Below, in pieces: positions 21,122 to 32,856 of a stretch of 64,000 bases of DNA (position 1 is the first letter of the stretch; every line of letters starts with the position of its first letter). The stretch is from contig JAGTTD010000024.1 of NCBI GenBank assembly GCA_018398585.1, positions 9,204,071 through 9,268,070 on the forward strand, given 5' to 3'. This DNA is from Simmondsia chinensis. Lineage: Eukaryota; Streptophyta; Magnoliopsida; Caryophyllales; Simmondsiaceae. The notes below the pieces were generated by a model. The model had not been told where the DNA came from, ran no database searches, and was given only the letters and a program-made list of their open reading frames with translations. Made by a program: the position numbers and the translations under genes.

Positions 21122-22924
21122 ACAAATTCCATTTCTTAAAATGGCCAAATTTATCAAAATCTCAATTCTGATGCTCGAAATTAACAAATTCATCAAAATC
21201 CTCATTCTGTTGCTCGAAAGGACGTAATTGACCAAAATCTCCATTCTGTTGCACGGAATAACCAAAATTCTCATTCCGTTGCTCGAAATGACCAAATTAA
21301 CAAAAATCCCAAGTTTAGTGGTCAAAATGACAAATAAGACTAAATCCCCATTCTATTGGTCAAAATGACAAAAATCCCCTTTCCGTTGCTGGAAGTGACC
21401 AAATTGACAAAAGTTCATATTCTGTTGCTTGAAATGACCAAATTGACCAAGATTCCCTTTCTGTAGCTTCAAATGACCAAATTCACCAAAATCCCCATTC
21501 TGGTTCTCAAAATGACCAAATTGATCAAAATCCTCATCCTACTATCCGTAATGACAAAATGTACCAAAATTTCCATTCCGTTGCTCGAAATGACTGTATT
21601 GAACAAATTCATTATTTCATCACTCAAATTGACAGAATTCACTATAATCCTCATTCAGTTGCTCGAAATGGCCAAATTGATGAAGATCCCCATTCCCTCG
21701 GTTGAAATGACCATATTGACCATGCCACACGGGGGGACATGGGGACGTAAAAAATACCCATTCCTTTCGTGGAAATGACAAAATTGACTGAAATTCCCAT
21801 TCTGTTGCTTGAAATGATGACAATAGTAAGAGTCAACATTCCGTTTCTCGAAATGACCAAATAACCAAAATTCCCATTTCTTTGCCTGAAATGACCAAAT
21901 TGACTAAAATCACTATTTTGTTGCTCGAATAAAAAAAAGGGCCTAAATGTAATAACCAAGTCGACCAAAGTCCACATTTCGCAGCCCAAAATGACAAATT
22001 TTTTCCCAAAATCCTCATTACATTGTTCGAAATGACCAAAATGACTAATCACAGTTCCTTTGCTCAAACTGATCAAATTTACCAAAATCACCAATTACGT
22101 TGCTTGAGATAACCAAATTGACCAAAATCCTCATTCTGTTGCTGGAAATAATGAAAACCAACATTCAGTTTCCAGAAAATGACCAAATTGACCAAAATCT
22201 TCACTTGCACAAAATGAACAAATTGACAAATTTTCCCACTCTGTTGCTCGAATAGACTAAAATCTCGATTCTGTTTCTCGAAGTGACAAAATTGACCAAA
22301 ATCCCCATTACGTTGCTCGATATGACCAAATTGACAAAAATCTCCATTTTGTTGCTTGAAATGAGGACTTGAGAAAAATTTCGATTCCGTTGGTCGAAAT
22401 AGTTACATGGATGAAAATCCCTATTCCGTTACTGGAATTGACCAAATTAAGAAAATCCCCATTCTGTTACTCGAAATGACGAAATTAGCCAGTTCGTTGC
22501 TCGAAAAGACCAAATGGACAAAAAAGTATCATTTCGATCATGGAAATGACCAAGTCAACCAAAATACCCAATTATGTTCCTAGAAATGACAAAATTGACA
22601 AAAATCATTGTTATGTTGCTCGAATTGCCAAAATTGACCAATGTTCCAATTCGTTCCTCAAAATGACCAAATTGACAAAAATCCCTATTCGTTGCTTGAA
22701 ATTACCAAATTGACCAAAATCCTTACTCTGTTACTCAAAATAACCAAATCAGGGGAAGTTCCAATTATGTTGCCAGAAATGACCAAAATTACCAATTCCC
22801 CATTCTATTACTCTATTCCGTTGCTTTGAAAGACAAAATTGACCAAAATTGCATTCCGTGGTCGAAATGATCAAATTGATTAAAATCTCCATTCCGTTGG
22901 TCGAAATGACCAAATGGACCAAAA
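21122..22924. repeat. 39-bp minisatellite, array 2 (about 46 units)
   Basis: The same unit as in array 1, heavily diverged, with occasional insertions such as the GC-rich stretch at 21725-21750. Minus-strand ORFs (21053-22094) are repeat products. The array ends abruptly at 22924, where an N-family LTR begins in the middle of its sequence. Confidence 0.95.
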
Positions 22925-23713
22925 ATTCAAGTTCTTTTCTATCCTTTTCTTCTTAAGTTCATGGATTTTGTCTTAGTTTTGATTTATATTATGTTTACCG
23001 GGAACTAATTTTGCTTTTTCAAGGCTATAATGTAGCCTAAGTTGTAAATTACACTCTTTTCTAATTCGACGTATTCAATTTTTTATTTATTGCGTTGTTG
23101 AAGTGTTTAACATTGTTCTTCATGAATTTTGAATGCTTGATCACCATTCAAAGCCTATAATGATTCATAATGAGTCTGACAGGAGATTTATGATGAATGT
23201 TAAAGTGTTAAACACCACAAATTGAGCGAATAGTAGAGATAGATTAACGCGATTTATATGGTGTTAAGTGAAAACCATGAATCTTCAAAACTCTTTTCTT
23301 ATTTAAATTCACGCCAGAGATTGATGAGTTAATATGTAAAAGAGCATGCTAAATGTTGCTCGAGAGATAATATGTAGTAAAATAGGGGTTTCGACCATCA
23401 ACACGTAATAACAACTTGAATATCAAAAATAGAAAGGCGTATTGATGCCACTAGGTGAAATTGCATGCCTTGAATCTTATTAAATTATAAAAATTATCTA
23501 AAATCAGTACGCCTTTCAAAAAAAAAAAAAAAAGTGTAACCATTTTTGTTCTTTTTCATTTTGTTTTGTTTCATATCAAAAACTTCAATTTCCTATCTTT
23601 CAAATGGTGCTGAAGCTACTGATTTCGGTTCTCACTCAATAATCAATCCTCGTGGGGACGATACGCTACTCACTCTGTTTTATTTGATACGACTTAGTGC
23701 ACTTACTAAGAAA
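22925..23713 (+). repeat. N-family LTR fragment, 3' half (N3)
   Basis: Matches 14697-15472. It lacks the first 600 or so bases of the LTR and ends at GTGCACTTACTAAG, close to the normal LTR end. No PBS or internal region follows. A poly-A run of 15 lies at 23519-23533. Confidence 0.88.
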
Positions 23714-24066
23714 ACCCCAAGTAGGCATCAAGACGCGATCATCTCAGCCTCTAAAGGCTCAATTCCCCTCGAGGGAGGCCTCACGTGTTAAGCACGTGGA
23801 AGTTTGCTCAAAATGGCATCATCCAACCCCTTTTGAAATAAGGGTTTGAACAAAACCCCCCCTTTTAGCCTGTTGGTAAATTCAATTTTATAATGGGTAA
23901 AAAATTTGCCTGATTCGACCCTCAGTTCGACCCTTAATGCTCCTTCCAGCGTGTCTATAAGTATGATGGTTAGAGCTTGAAATTCCCACTTTCTGCTCTG
24001 CTATCTCTCTTCATTGTCATCAAATGCTCTTGCAATCTCTTGCTCCTGATCTTGAATCTTTGACTC

Positions 24067-24985
24067 TTGATTCATTCTGCTCTTCATCCTTTGCTTTCTT
24101 TTGGTTTGAGAATAGCCCAAATCTCATTCGCCATCTTTGCTCCTCCTCAGGCGGCCAGTCCTATTGAGCAACTAGCACGCTTTCTTTCATCTGACCATTC
24201 GATAATCTCTGACGTTCTTCAGAGCCCAACCCATCTCAACATTGTCAAGGAGGATCTTTCTTGGCTGTCAAAGGATGGTCCTTCGTCGAACTTGCCATCT
24301 TGTGCCCCAGGGGCAATCTTTGACCCATCCCACGACATTCCCAGTCAGATACTGACGCGTCTCCTCTTCTTTGTGCAGTCTCTTCTGGTCATTCTTGGGG
24401 AGGCAGGTGCTTTTGCAAGGAAGGGGCACCCTTTAAAGGATGGACATTCATGACCAAGTGATACCCTAAATGGGTTGATGGGCTGATGACGACCTATGGT
24501 GAGAAATGGAAGCATCTTCACATTTACAAAGCTGTTAGGCTTTCTACCATTGCCCTGAGGTGTGATTTGCCCATTGTAATAGCACTATATTGCTGCTGGA
24601 ATACCTCTTACAACACTTTTGTCCTCCTTGAGGGCTTTCTGGGCATTACTCTAGAGGACATAGCGACCTTAACATGTCTTTTCTTTTGGAGAGAAAAATT
24701 GCCCCTTAATTCTTTTGTTTCTTTAGAAGCTGAAGGTTTGCCTCCTCCTTTTCTTTCATAGACTTGCCCGGAGGTTACGAGTCTTTTGTCAAGAAGTTTG
24801 TAACAGAGGCTCATGACTTTGGGCTAAGTTCCAAAGAGGAGCAGGTGTGCTTCTACTTATTTTGGTTGAACAAGTTTTTCTTTGTAAGCTCTTCTAAGTC
24901 AGTTCTAAATTCCTTAAGACCATGGCTGTTAGCCTTCAGTATTGGTCCTTCGTTCTTGGGACCACTGTTCTTAGCTCAGCCTTAA
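24067..24985 (+). pseudogene. Plant mobile domain (PMD) ORF of Tat, copy 1
   Basis: Three overlapping frames (24067-24453, 24486-24761, 24764-24985) together give a PMD: WKHLHIYKAVRLSTIAL, a stretch ending LLEGFLGITLEDIATLT, the typical GE-x-ISLED-like core, then YLFWLNKFFFVSSSKSVLN. PMD proteins such as Arabidopsis MAIN and MAIL1 act in the nucleus in gene silencing; transposon-borne versions are common, and I recall antisense ORFs of Tat elements carrying them. Two frameshifts make it non-functional. Confidence 0.7.
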
Positions 24986-25740
24986 AAATATGATAGCTAA
25001 GAACTACGCTATCCATATAGGTGGTCGCTTGTGACTAATCCAACTTAAGGCCCAAGCCTATTTTCCCGAGTTGGGCCCAAGAGGCTCCTACGCTTTCTAC
25101 AATTGAGGGGGTATCTTGTTTTGATGACCAATTTACTCACTGTGAGGTCCAACTGCCCTTAGAATGGTCATTTGACCAATGCGTAGAGAGATTGATGTCC
25201 CCTTGTGGTAGGCGAGGGACTTAATGGACTCCCCTTAAGAGAAGGAATCTTGGTTCTAAATGGTTCAGAAAACTGGACCATCACAATGATGTCTCAGTGG
25301 ACATCAATTCCCAAATCTGGTAAGTAATCTTATTTCCCCAAGATTGGTTCTTCTATCACTGGACTCATCCTGATGTGGAAACATATAGGCTTGAATTACT
25401 TGCCAGGCAATTTGGTATGGTTCAAGACACACCTTTTCCTAGCCTTGGGACCAAACACCTTTGATGAACCAAAGGACTCCCCTTCAGCCTACTCAGCTCC
25501 CAAAGCTTTGTGCCCTGAATCAGGAAGTCAGATCCCTATGTGGGTATCCTGTGGCCTGCAGGCACACCCCTTGTTCCACTCCACATTTTTTAGCTTAGTT
25601 TCAAGACTATTGGTTCTCCTTGGAGGCCAGAGGTGCCAAACAATATTTTATGCCTTTGTATGAGGTTGTAGGTCCCAGGAAAAAGTCAGCCAATTAAGCC
25701 AACCCCACAGAAGGCACGACCAAGAGAGCAACCACTTTTG
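24986..25740 (+). pseudogene. Continuation of the PMD ORF, decayed (T1)
   Basis: Aligns with 50310-50960 (for example TGATGTGGAAAC and CCACAGAAGGCAC). Many stops; ORF 25373-25663 is a remnant (GLNYLPGNLVWFK...FDEPKDSPSAYSAP). No recognised domain. Confidence 0.5.
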
Positions 25741-25955
25741 AGGTATGCTTCAGTCTTTCTAGTTGCTTTGAACAAAAATGGTTGAAGTTGTTTGCTCTAA
25801 TTTGTTTCAAGTTCTGTGTGTGGTCACTGTAAATGTGAAAACAAAACAAATGTGCAAAAGGGACTCACCACGTCTTTGACCTTAACCCTCACCCTTTTTG
25901 GAGAAAAGGTTGTGATATGTTGGCGTATCTGACTTCGATTATGTCGTGAATTCTA

Positions 25956-26720
25956 TAGGCTAGCTTATCAAGGTGAGCGCCGTTACTCTCTTCCAGTCTG
26001 GCCATTAACTTGGCGTCGTGCAATATTTGTGGATAAACAAGAGGACGCCTTCAGCTATATTTTCCCGCAAGCCGTTTACGATCAATTTGATCTTCTGCTC
26101 TTCTGTCAGCCAACAATTGTTTGCTAAAGACTCAAACCGACTTAATTACTCGCCAGCACTTCCCACTTGACGGAGGTGCAAGAGCTCTGTGAGGGAGTTG
26201 TTCGGGATACCAAAATACCTCTCACTATGATGTGACTATTCCTCCACCCCTTCACTACTTAATCTAGGAAATTCCATTTGAATAAATCAAGTTAGAGTTC
26301 GTAATTACCTTGAGCGATTCGTTAAAGCATTTCGTTGAACACCTTGTGTGCCGGTCTGGAAAAACAATTGATCAGACTTGTTCTGATGCTACCGGCTGCT
26401 GATATCGCTTAGATCAATCGAAGATGATGCATAGGGCTTGATGATGGTGACAATTGGAGGTGGGAATGATTGGAAACAGTATTAGGTGTAAGATGGAGTT
26501 TTGGAACACCCCCGAACAGTGGCTAACAGATGCCAATGGAGTTCTGTTGCCATGGTCGGGGTTGATGCTGTTTGAAGATGATGGTGGTGAGCTGATGGAC
26601 GACAATGGTTAGTGAATGTTGATGAAGTTGACGATGGTGGGCTGGTGAGGGGATGATGATGATGATGATGAATGATGATGATGGTGATCGGAGCCAAAGA
26701 AAGAATGCTCTAATAGCAAT
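25956..26720 (-). pseudogene. gag: Gag and leader of a small-LTR Ty3/gypsy element
   Basis: Minus-strand translation at 25975-26215 gives LHLRQVGSAGE, LSRFESLANNCW, LTEEQKIKLIVNGLRENIAE and ILHDAKLMARLEES. This is the retrotransposon Gag core seen in chromovirus-like gypsy elements. A PBS-like word, minus strand TTGCTATTAGAGC at about 26706-26718 (tRNA-Met type with two changes), adjoins the LTR. The H- and S-rich minus ORFs at 26414-26697 come from a trinucleotide repeat. Confidence 0.75.
26641..26694. repeat. GAT trinucleotide microsatellite
   Basis: Runs of GAT/ATG triplets between 26657 and 26690 with interruptions, in a wider GATG-rich region from 26430. Confidence 0.85.
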
Positions 26721-27033
26721 TGATACAAACCAAATATAAATATAGCTCTAATCAATTGGAATCTCAACAAATATAGATACATGATCGATACTCCAATAAT
26801 GGAGGATTACAAGGGAAAAAGGGGAGATATAGAAAAAAGGGGAGAAACTAGAGAAATTGAAAGAGAGAGGATTAAGCATAACACTCTCTACATTTTGGCA
26901 TAACTAACCCTAGCTACCCTTCCTCTATTTATAGAAAGAACTAGGGCTGAGGTAATGAAAATCATATGTTGTGGGTGTGGATCCTGGGTCTGGACTGGGT
27001 TGGTGAGTAGGATAAGACGCCACGTTCGTATCA
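26721..27033 (-). repeat. 5' LTR (313 bp) of the small-LTR gypsy element
   Basis: Plus strand starts TGATACAAAC and ends ACGTTCGTATCA, giving inverted ends TGATAC/GTATCA. The minus strand carries TATAAATAG (plus CTATTTATAG at about 26930). Its outer end touches element C's LTR at 27034, so it was probably inserted there. Confidence 0.8.
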
Positions 27034-27930
27034 GTTATTCTCTGTTTTGGGATTTTCATGGTGAATTTGGGCACCGCTTGCACTGCCTCTCCCTCTTCAA
27101 TATTCTCTCTATCAATTTTAATTTTCTTTTTTGTTAAATGGGAACGAGAGCAAGATTAAGGTAAAGACCAACATGACTTTGTTCATCTCCTCCTTCAGAG
27201 GTTCATCTTTGATGGAGAGCTAACTCACTCTCTTAGGGTTAGATGAAATCTTAGCTTTTTTTACTTTTGTATTACTTTTAATTTGGGTTAATTTGATTGT
27301 TTACATGAATCGTTTGATTGAGATAAATACATTGAAGTATTATGTTTTTATCGTTTATTCAATTGAGATGATTATTGAGTTTGTAACCTTTGATCGTTGA
27401 TGTTGAGAGGATTAATTAATCAAGCAATAATATTCACGGAATTGTTAATTAAAGCCTATCTTTCCTATGCTTTGGTTAGAAAGGTCAATATATGATAATT
27501 AATAATATGTTAGGTAGAGCCAATTTTGCTTATGATAATTGACATCACCTTAGTAGGTTGAAGCTTGTAGCCCCAACCACTACCCGTGTGACAATTAATA
27601 ATCTCAAGTTCTTTTCCAAGAACCCTTTGAATTGCCCCAACCGCTAATGGTGGATTCAAAACCCTTTGAATTCCATGCTCCAAATACAGCATAAGTTCCA
27701 ATTCCAAGTTCTTTTCCCCGCTAAAAGCAGAATTCTTAGTTTACTTGTCGTTCTTTAGATTAATTAACACAAATTCCTCAAAATTTTCTCAAATCAATTT
27801 AGGCCATAGAATAGATTCACATACTCTTATTTCATGTGGTTCAACACTGTCTCACCCTAGACTCCAATTTAGATGCGTTTAGTGGATAGGGTTTAATATT
27901 AAATTTTGATATACGTAGAAAAACACATTA
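27034..27930 (+). repeat. 5' LTR of element C, 3' part
   Basis: Matches minus-strand 2278-3000 and 52998-53850. Ends CACATTA, against CACATCA in A. It contains GGGCACCGCTTGCACTGCC at about 27071-27089, the uninterrupted form of the site where the MITE at 53854 is inserted. Confidence 0.88.
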
Positions 27931-27936
27931 AGATTT

Positions 27937-27954
27937 TGGCACCGTTGCTGGGGA
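27937..27954 (+). other. Primer-binding site, tRNA-Asp type (element C)
   Basis: TGGCACCGTTGCTGGGGA, two changes from the perfect tRNA-Asp complement TGGCGCCGTTGCCGGGGA. Confidence 0.92.
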
Positions 27955-28205
27955 CTAGGCAACGTTCGTGGTTTATTTTGTGTTTTTCTTTAATTTTTAA
28001 TTTGCTATTTCGGTTTCAATTAATTAGTTTTTATTTATTTTTAACATAGGATTTTAATTTAGGATTGTTATTTTCGTGATTTTATTTAGGGCCAGATTTT
28101 TATTTATGTTTTTGTTTAGTTTTCAGTGTTCTAGTTTTGCGTGTTTTCTGGTTTTAGAATTTTTTTTTGGTTTTTTATTTTTCGTGATTTTTTTCGTAAT
28201 TTTGT

Positions 28206-29345
28206 AATGGACGAACAGCCATGTGCATTTATGGAGTATTTTACTCCCATCACATACAACACACCTTCTTGCATTAGGTTGTTCACCTTCAGGATTTCTA
28301 ACTTTAGTGATGACGCCACCTTACTTCGTCTTTTTCCTTTCTCTTTGAAGGATAAGGCTATGTTAGGCATATTACCTAGTGGGAGGATTAGTACTGGGAT
28401 TCAAATGCAAACTCGAATTTCTTAAGAAATTTTATCCCATTAATAAGACCAACACTGCTAGAAGAGCTATTAACATAGATTGTGAAGAGTTCTATGAGAG
28501 TTGAGATAGGTTTAGGGAACTTTTCCTTGTCCACCTCATGCTATCCCTAAATGGTAATTGGTCAAAAATTTTTAGGGTTATTTAAGCCAAAGGTCCTTGT
28601 ACTTTGCTCATTATGTCAATTTAGTCTCTCTACCATTTATACTGTGTTAATTTGGTCCTTGAAGCAAATTTTATGTTAAATTTTTAATGAAATCTTTTAT
28701 TGTTCCATAACAAGTTAAGTTAAATGAAAGTCAATGGATGGATTGGATTACGTCCATCTAACGTGATTGTACTGTTAAAACATACATCATTAACTTTAAT
28801 TTGATCATATGACTAAATTGACATAATATGAATAGTAGAGGGACCAAATTGACGTAATGAGCAAAGTATAGAGACCTTTCATTCAAATAACCCAATTTTT
28901 TTTATTATGGGTTTAAAAAGGGTCAACAAACTATTGACACTTCATCTGATGGTCAGTTCCTTAGGAAGAATGAGGATGAAGTGTGGGAACTTTTTGAACA
29001 TTTGAATGAGAACTCACAACAGAATTCCGCACATGCACGTTTAAATGCTGCTAGGTTAAATAGAGGAGGGAGCACATGAAATTGCTCACATCTCTATCTT
29101 AAATAAGAAAGTAGATTCTCTTGCAACTTCTGTGAAGCAGCTTCCTTCCTTATTTAAGATGACATTGACTGCCTCTACCGTACCTAACATGTCCAATGTT
29201 TCAAACATGCATGGTGCTTGTTCTATATGTTCTAGTGTTTCTCATTCTCTATTTGATTGCTTTCTTATTCTACATTTGATTGCTCCTCGACTAAACCTTT
29301 TGTTGAGTGTTCATAGGAACATGCTTATGCCGCCCAAGGATTCTT
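28206..29345 (+). pseudogene. gag: Element C gag, interrupted by a MITE
   Basis: Begins MDEQPCAFMEYFTPITYNTP at 28206; LLRLFPFSLKDKA lies at about 28322-28360. After the MITE (28575-28893) gag resumes with TIDTSSDGQFLRKNEDEVWE at about 28933-28992. It then decays through frames to about 29345. Stops and frameshifts are present on both sides. Confidence 0.82.
28575..28893. mobile_element. MITE with about 70-bp terminal inverted repeats
   Basis: Left end GGGTTATTTAAGCCAAAGGT, right end reversed GGGTTATTTGAATGAAAGGT; the inverted repeats extend through TACTTTGCTCATTA and CAATTTAGTC/CAATTTGGTC. Flanks are AATTTTTA (28567-28574) and AATTTTTT (28894-28901), a candidate 8-bp duplication with one mismatch. 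Superfamily (hAT or Mutator) not decided. Confidence 0.85.
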
Positions 29346-29775
29346 AAGGAATGGGCCATACTTGAACACGTACACTTTAAGGCTGGAGAAACCATCCCAA
29401 CGTCTCCTGGACGCAAGGAGGAGATGGATAATTCGGGTCACAACAACTGAATCCACAACCTCAACAATCTGGTATGTCAAGACCTCTTGGTTTTTAACTA
29501 TAAGGGCATGCTTCTAACTATTCTCAACCTTCTAATTTGAGCTCTAATTCGAATTTTGAAGAGGTTGTCTTGAGTGTGCTAAAGGGTTTAGAAGCGTCCC
29601 AACTCCTCCACTCCCATGCACAATCGATCTCAAAGCTAGAAACCTAAATAGGTCAACTAGCTAACACTTTGAGTAGGAGATATGAGGGAAGACTCCCTAG
29701 CCAAACCGTAGAGAACCCTAGGAACTGCATGAGGCAAGACAACTATCCTGCCCATCAAGAGCAACAAAGTCCATT
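29346..29775 (+). other. Decayed gag of element C
   Basis: Gag-like but broken; the only wording I recognise is a region resembling the knuckle-to-linker segment. No intact frame. Confidence 0.45.
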
Positions 29776-30590
29776 GTGGTGTTGAGAAGTGCGAAGGAAG
29801 TTGACAATGAGGTGAGTGTTGAGAGTGAAGTACCCATGAGTAGTGAGGGAGAAGAGAAAAGCGAGGAAATAGAGAAGGAACCTGATAAGGTCACGCACCC
29901 TTCTCGTTTAGCCTTTGATCTTCCTTCATCATATGAACCTAGAGTACCCTTCCTGCGGGCTTTAGTTGCACCACATCCAAATAGGATGGACAAACGGGAA
30001 GACATTTTGGTCTCATTTAGACAAGTAAAGATAAACATTCCCTTTCTTGTTGCGATGAAACAAATACTGGCCTATGCGAAGTTCATTGAGTACCTACTGA
30101 ACCAATAGAGGCAATCTAGCGCGCATCTGCCTAAGAAAATATTTTTAGTCCAGCAAGTGAGCTCCATTCTGAAGTGTGACACTCTGATTAAGTACAAAGA
30201 CCTTGGTATCCCCACCATCTCTTGTTCACTTAGAGACTATCCAATAAAGCATTATTGGACTTAGGAGTGAGTGTCACTATTATTCCTTGCTCGGTTTATG
30301 AGAAGTTAGGCATAGAAGATTTATAACCCACTGTGGCGACCTTGCAGTTAGCATATAGATCAAGCAGGGTCCCCCGTGGTGAGCTCACTAACGTGCTAGT
30401 GAAGGTAGACAATGCCATATTTCCTGCTAATTTTCTTTGTGCTTGATATGGAATCTTTTAGTCATTCGAAAATCTATGTCCCTGTCATTCTAGGTCGGCC
30501 TTTCTTAGAAACGACCAATGCTACCATTTATTATAGATACGGGGTAATGGATGTTAGTTTTGCCAACATGACTAGTTTCTTAGCAAAGGA
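29776..30590 (+). pseudogene. Gag-protease linker and retropepsin, element C
   Basis: ORF 29776-30108 has an acidic stretch and then VPFLRALVAPHPN and FIEYLLNQ, the conserved block just before protease. Protease follows over several frames: KDLGIPTISCS, LLDLGVSVTIIPCS (active-site DLG), VPRGELTNVLVKVDNAIFP, VLDMESFSHSKIYVPVILGR and GRPFLETTNATIYYR (the last two in ORF 30412-30648). At least three frameshifts or stops. Confidence 0.8.
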
Positions 30591-30699
30591 TATATCTATG
30601 TGGATGTTATTAATGATTTGGTGGACCAAACACTTTCCTCTACGCTAACCCCCTTGATGAGAATTCTAAACTTTCTAGAGAGATGCAACAAAGGTTGAA

Positions 30700-31119
30700 C
30701 CCTAACATGATGGGAGTTTTAAGTTGGGAGAAGAATCACTAAATGGTTCAAGAGAAAAATTGTATTGAGGTTGATAAGGCTAAGATTGATTCAATTGCTA
30801 ACTCATCCCTCCCTAAAATGTGAAGCAAGTTAGAGCCTTCGCAGGACAAGCGAATTTCTACAAAAGATTCATTAAGGACCGTGGGAAGTTAGCCAGACCA
30901 TTGACTAGTTTGTTAGCTAAGGATATATCTTTTGAGTTTGATGAGTCTTGGTTAGAAGCTTTTCAACAGCTTCGCTTTATGCTTGTTGCCGCCCCCATTA
31001 GGCATCCATCCGATTGCTCTCTCCCTCATGAAATTACGTTTGATGCTTCTAATTTTTCTGTAGGTGCTGTCTTAAGTGAGCTCATTGAAGTGGACTCTTT
31101 GGTTGATGTCATTACTTGA
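30700..31119 (+). pseudogene. RT thumb and RNase H start, element C
   Basis: CIEVDKAKIDSIANSS precedes ORF 30820-31119 with VRAFAGQANFYKRFIKDRGK, LARPLTSLLAKDISFEFDES and ITFDASNFSVGAVL, the junction between Ty3/gypsy RT and RNase H. The rest of RNase H and all of integrase are deleted. Confidence 0.85.
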
Positions 31120-32418
31120 TCTTCGCTGGACCCATTGTGCCCGGCTAAAGGTGTATACTTTGCACTACTTGGAGGTTTGTTTCTCCTCACTTTTTAGCTT
31201 TGTTTTTATTTAGCTAATTAGTTGCTTGGAGGCTTGTTTCGCTCTTTTTAGGTTCTTGTCCCGTGTTGGAGGAGTCATACATGTTCGTTCACATCTATTC
31301 ATGATAATTGCCTTGTAAGGTTGTATCGTTCTATCTTACCTCTTTCTTATGCTTTAATGCTTTATGTTGTAGCATTGAGGACAATGCATGATTTAGGTGT
31401 GGGGTGAGGCTCATTTGTACGTGCTCCTTTTTTGTTAAATTTTTAACATTTTTTTGTATTTTGAGCATGTATTATAACCTCTTAGCCAAGTTTTTTCCTT
31501 GATTGATGTATATGTTGCGATGATGGTGGGATTAATTGTCTATTTCATTCTCTATATTCCATGAAATTAAATAATTCTACTCCATACTTGTTCGTGAGTA
31601 TTGTCGATCTTTGTCGATATTAATGCGTACTACTCATGCTGCTTACATATTCACTATGCACAAGACTTTGTTGTTGTGGGAAATCTAAAAAAAATTAGTA
31701 AATAATCCTATATCTCTTGAGTTTTGTGGGCTTGCTCTATTGGCTTATCCTAATCCTTGCCTCTTGATGCAATGTAAAGTACTTGTTGATCAATGTCGAT
31801 AGTAAAGTTCAGGTACTTGTTATGTGAAAGTCCAAAATTAAAAAGAAAAAGAAAAGGGAACCAAAGAAAAAAAATGAGAACGAAAAAATTGAAAAGAAAG
31901 AAAAAAAAACAGTTTCCTTCAAAGAAAAAGGAAAGCAAAAGAAAAAAGAGAGTGAAAGTTGATGTGCATTAATGATAAAGTTGTTCTTCTTTTGTATAGC
32001 GAGGTCAAAATATTGCAAAGTGATCGCTCATATGCCACTTAGAATTCTCAATGTATGGGCATGTATTTAGGTGATTCAATAGTGTGGGTATACCAAACCT
32101 TGATCTATTTGGTTGGATGCAATAATTTGTGCAAATTGAATGGCACAAGATCACATTCACTTCCATTTGTGTGCTTAAATTGCTTGTGTAGTTTCTTTTA
32201 ATTGATACAGGGTGAATGAAATTCTAGAGTGAGTTTTAAAGTTTAATCGTTTGAATTCATGGAATTGGGGAATCCTCTAGATGACTTAATCTTGTCTTGA
32301 ATTGTAATGTATGTGTTAATCTCGGAAGACTTGATGAAGGTGGGATAGTTGGTTGCTTAAGTTTTGTGTCAATTTTAAGCTTTGCTCAAGGACTGGCAAA
32401 GGTTAGGTGAGGGAGTGT
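31120..32418 (+). other. 3' non-coding region of element C with polypurine tract
   Basis: Contains TAGCATTGAGGACAATGCAT at about 31371-31390 followed by GTGTGGGGTGAGG, an A/G-rich stretch at 31830-31950, and ends AAAGGTTAGGTGAGGGAGTGT (about 32398-32418), the polypurine tract before the LTR. Confidence 0.7.
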
Positions 32419-32856
32419 TGATGCGTCTTTTATTTATGCATTTTTAATTGCTATTTAAGCTATTTTAAACCCGTTTAATTGTTGTTATATATCCTCACTT
32501 TGGAAATTTTAATGTTTGTTGGTTTGAAGATTAAATTTCCAAAATTGTCAAATTGTGGTGCAAACAAGACAAAATATTGATGCGTGGGCAAATTGAGTTA
32601 ATCAAAGATCGGGACGAGATCGTATGAGACAAGACTGACCCAGGGTCGCACTGACCGGAACCCGCAACAACACTGCTCAGTCCAACACCACACCAACAAC
32701 CTATCAAATAGGCCTAGCCCACGCTCAGCCCGCCAGATCAGTTCCAAGCCCAAAACCACCACGGAAGGGCCCCGACCAGGGCACACGCCAGCCCATGTCC
32801 TCACTACTAGAGCCCATCATCTTCAACGTCAGCCCACGCAGCGCTACACCATCATT
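32419..32856 (+). repeat. 3' LTR of element C, truncated
   Basis: Starts TGATGCGTCTTTTATTTATG like LTR A. About 440 bases remain before the N2 LTR begins at 32857. Confidence 0.88.

Larger units (their letters stand above)
23714..25955 (+). mobile_element. Tat element piece T1 with antisense plant-mobile-domain ORF
   Basis: Bases 23750-23840 match 49193-49280, the ORF region matches 49310-50960, and 25790-25955 match 47970-48150 (leader part). In T2 the leader part lies on the other side of the ORF, so T1 is rearranged at about 25740-25790. By comparison with T2 and T3, the element sense is minus and the ORF is antisense. Confidence 0.65.
27034..32856 (+). mobile_element. Athila/Tat-type Ty3/gypsy element C, deleted
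   Basis: Plus-strand order: truncated 5' LTR, tRNA-Asp PBS, gag, protease, small RT piece, 3' non-coding region, polypurine tract, truncated 3' LTR. Same family as A (1-3549) in opposite orientation. The 5' LTR lacks its start (cut at 27034 by the small-LTR element) and the 3' LTR lacks its end (cut at 32856 by N2). Confidence 0.88.

Noticed and set aside
21053..22094. Overlapping ORFs on both strands in array 2
   Set aside because: The same repeat artefact as in array 1.
21122..22924. CRISPR-like regular repeats
   Set aside because: Units are directly joined without unique spacers, vary freely, and the DNA is plant nuclear.
26414..26697. H/S-rich minus ORFs, looking like a secreted low-complexity protein
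   Set aside because: They come from a GAT microsatellite in the leader of a gypsy element.
31750..32018. F/L-rich minus ORFs resembling membrane proteins
   Set aside because: Antisense of an A/G-rich tract in the 3' non-coding region of element C.
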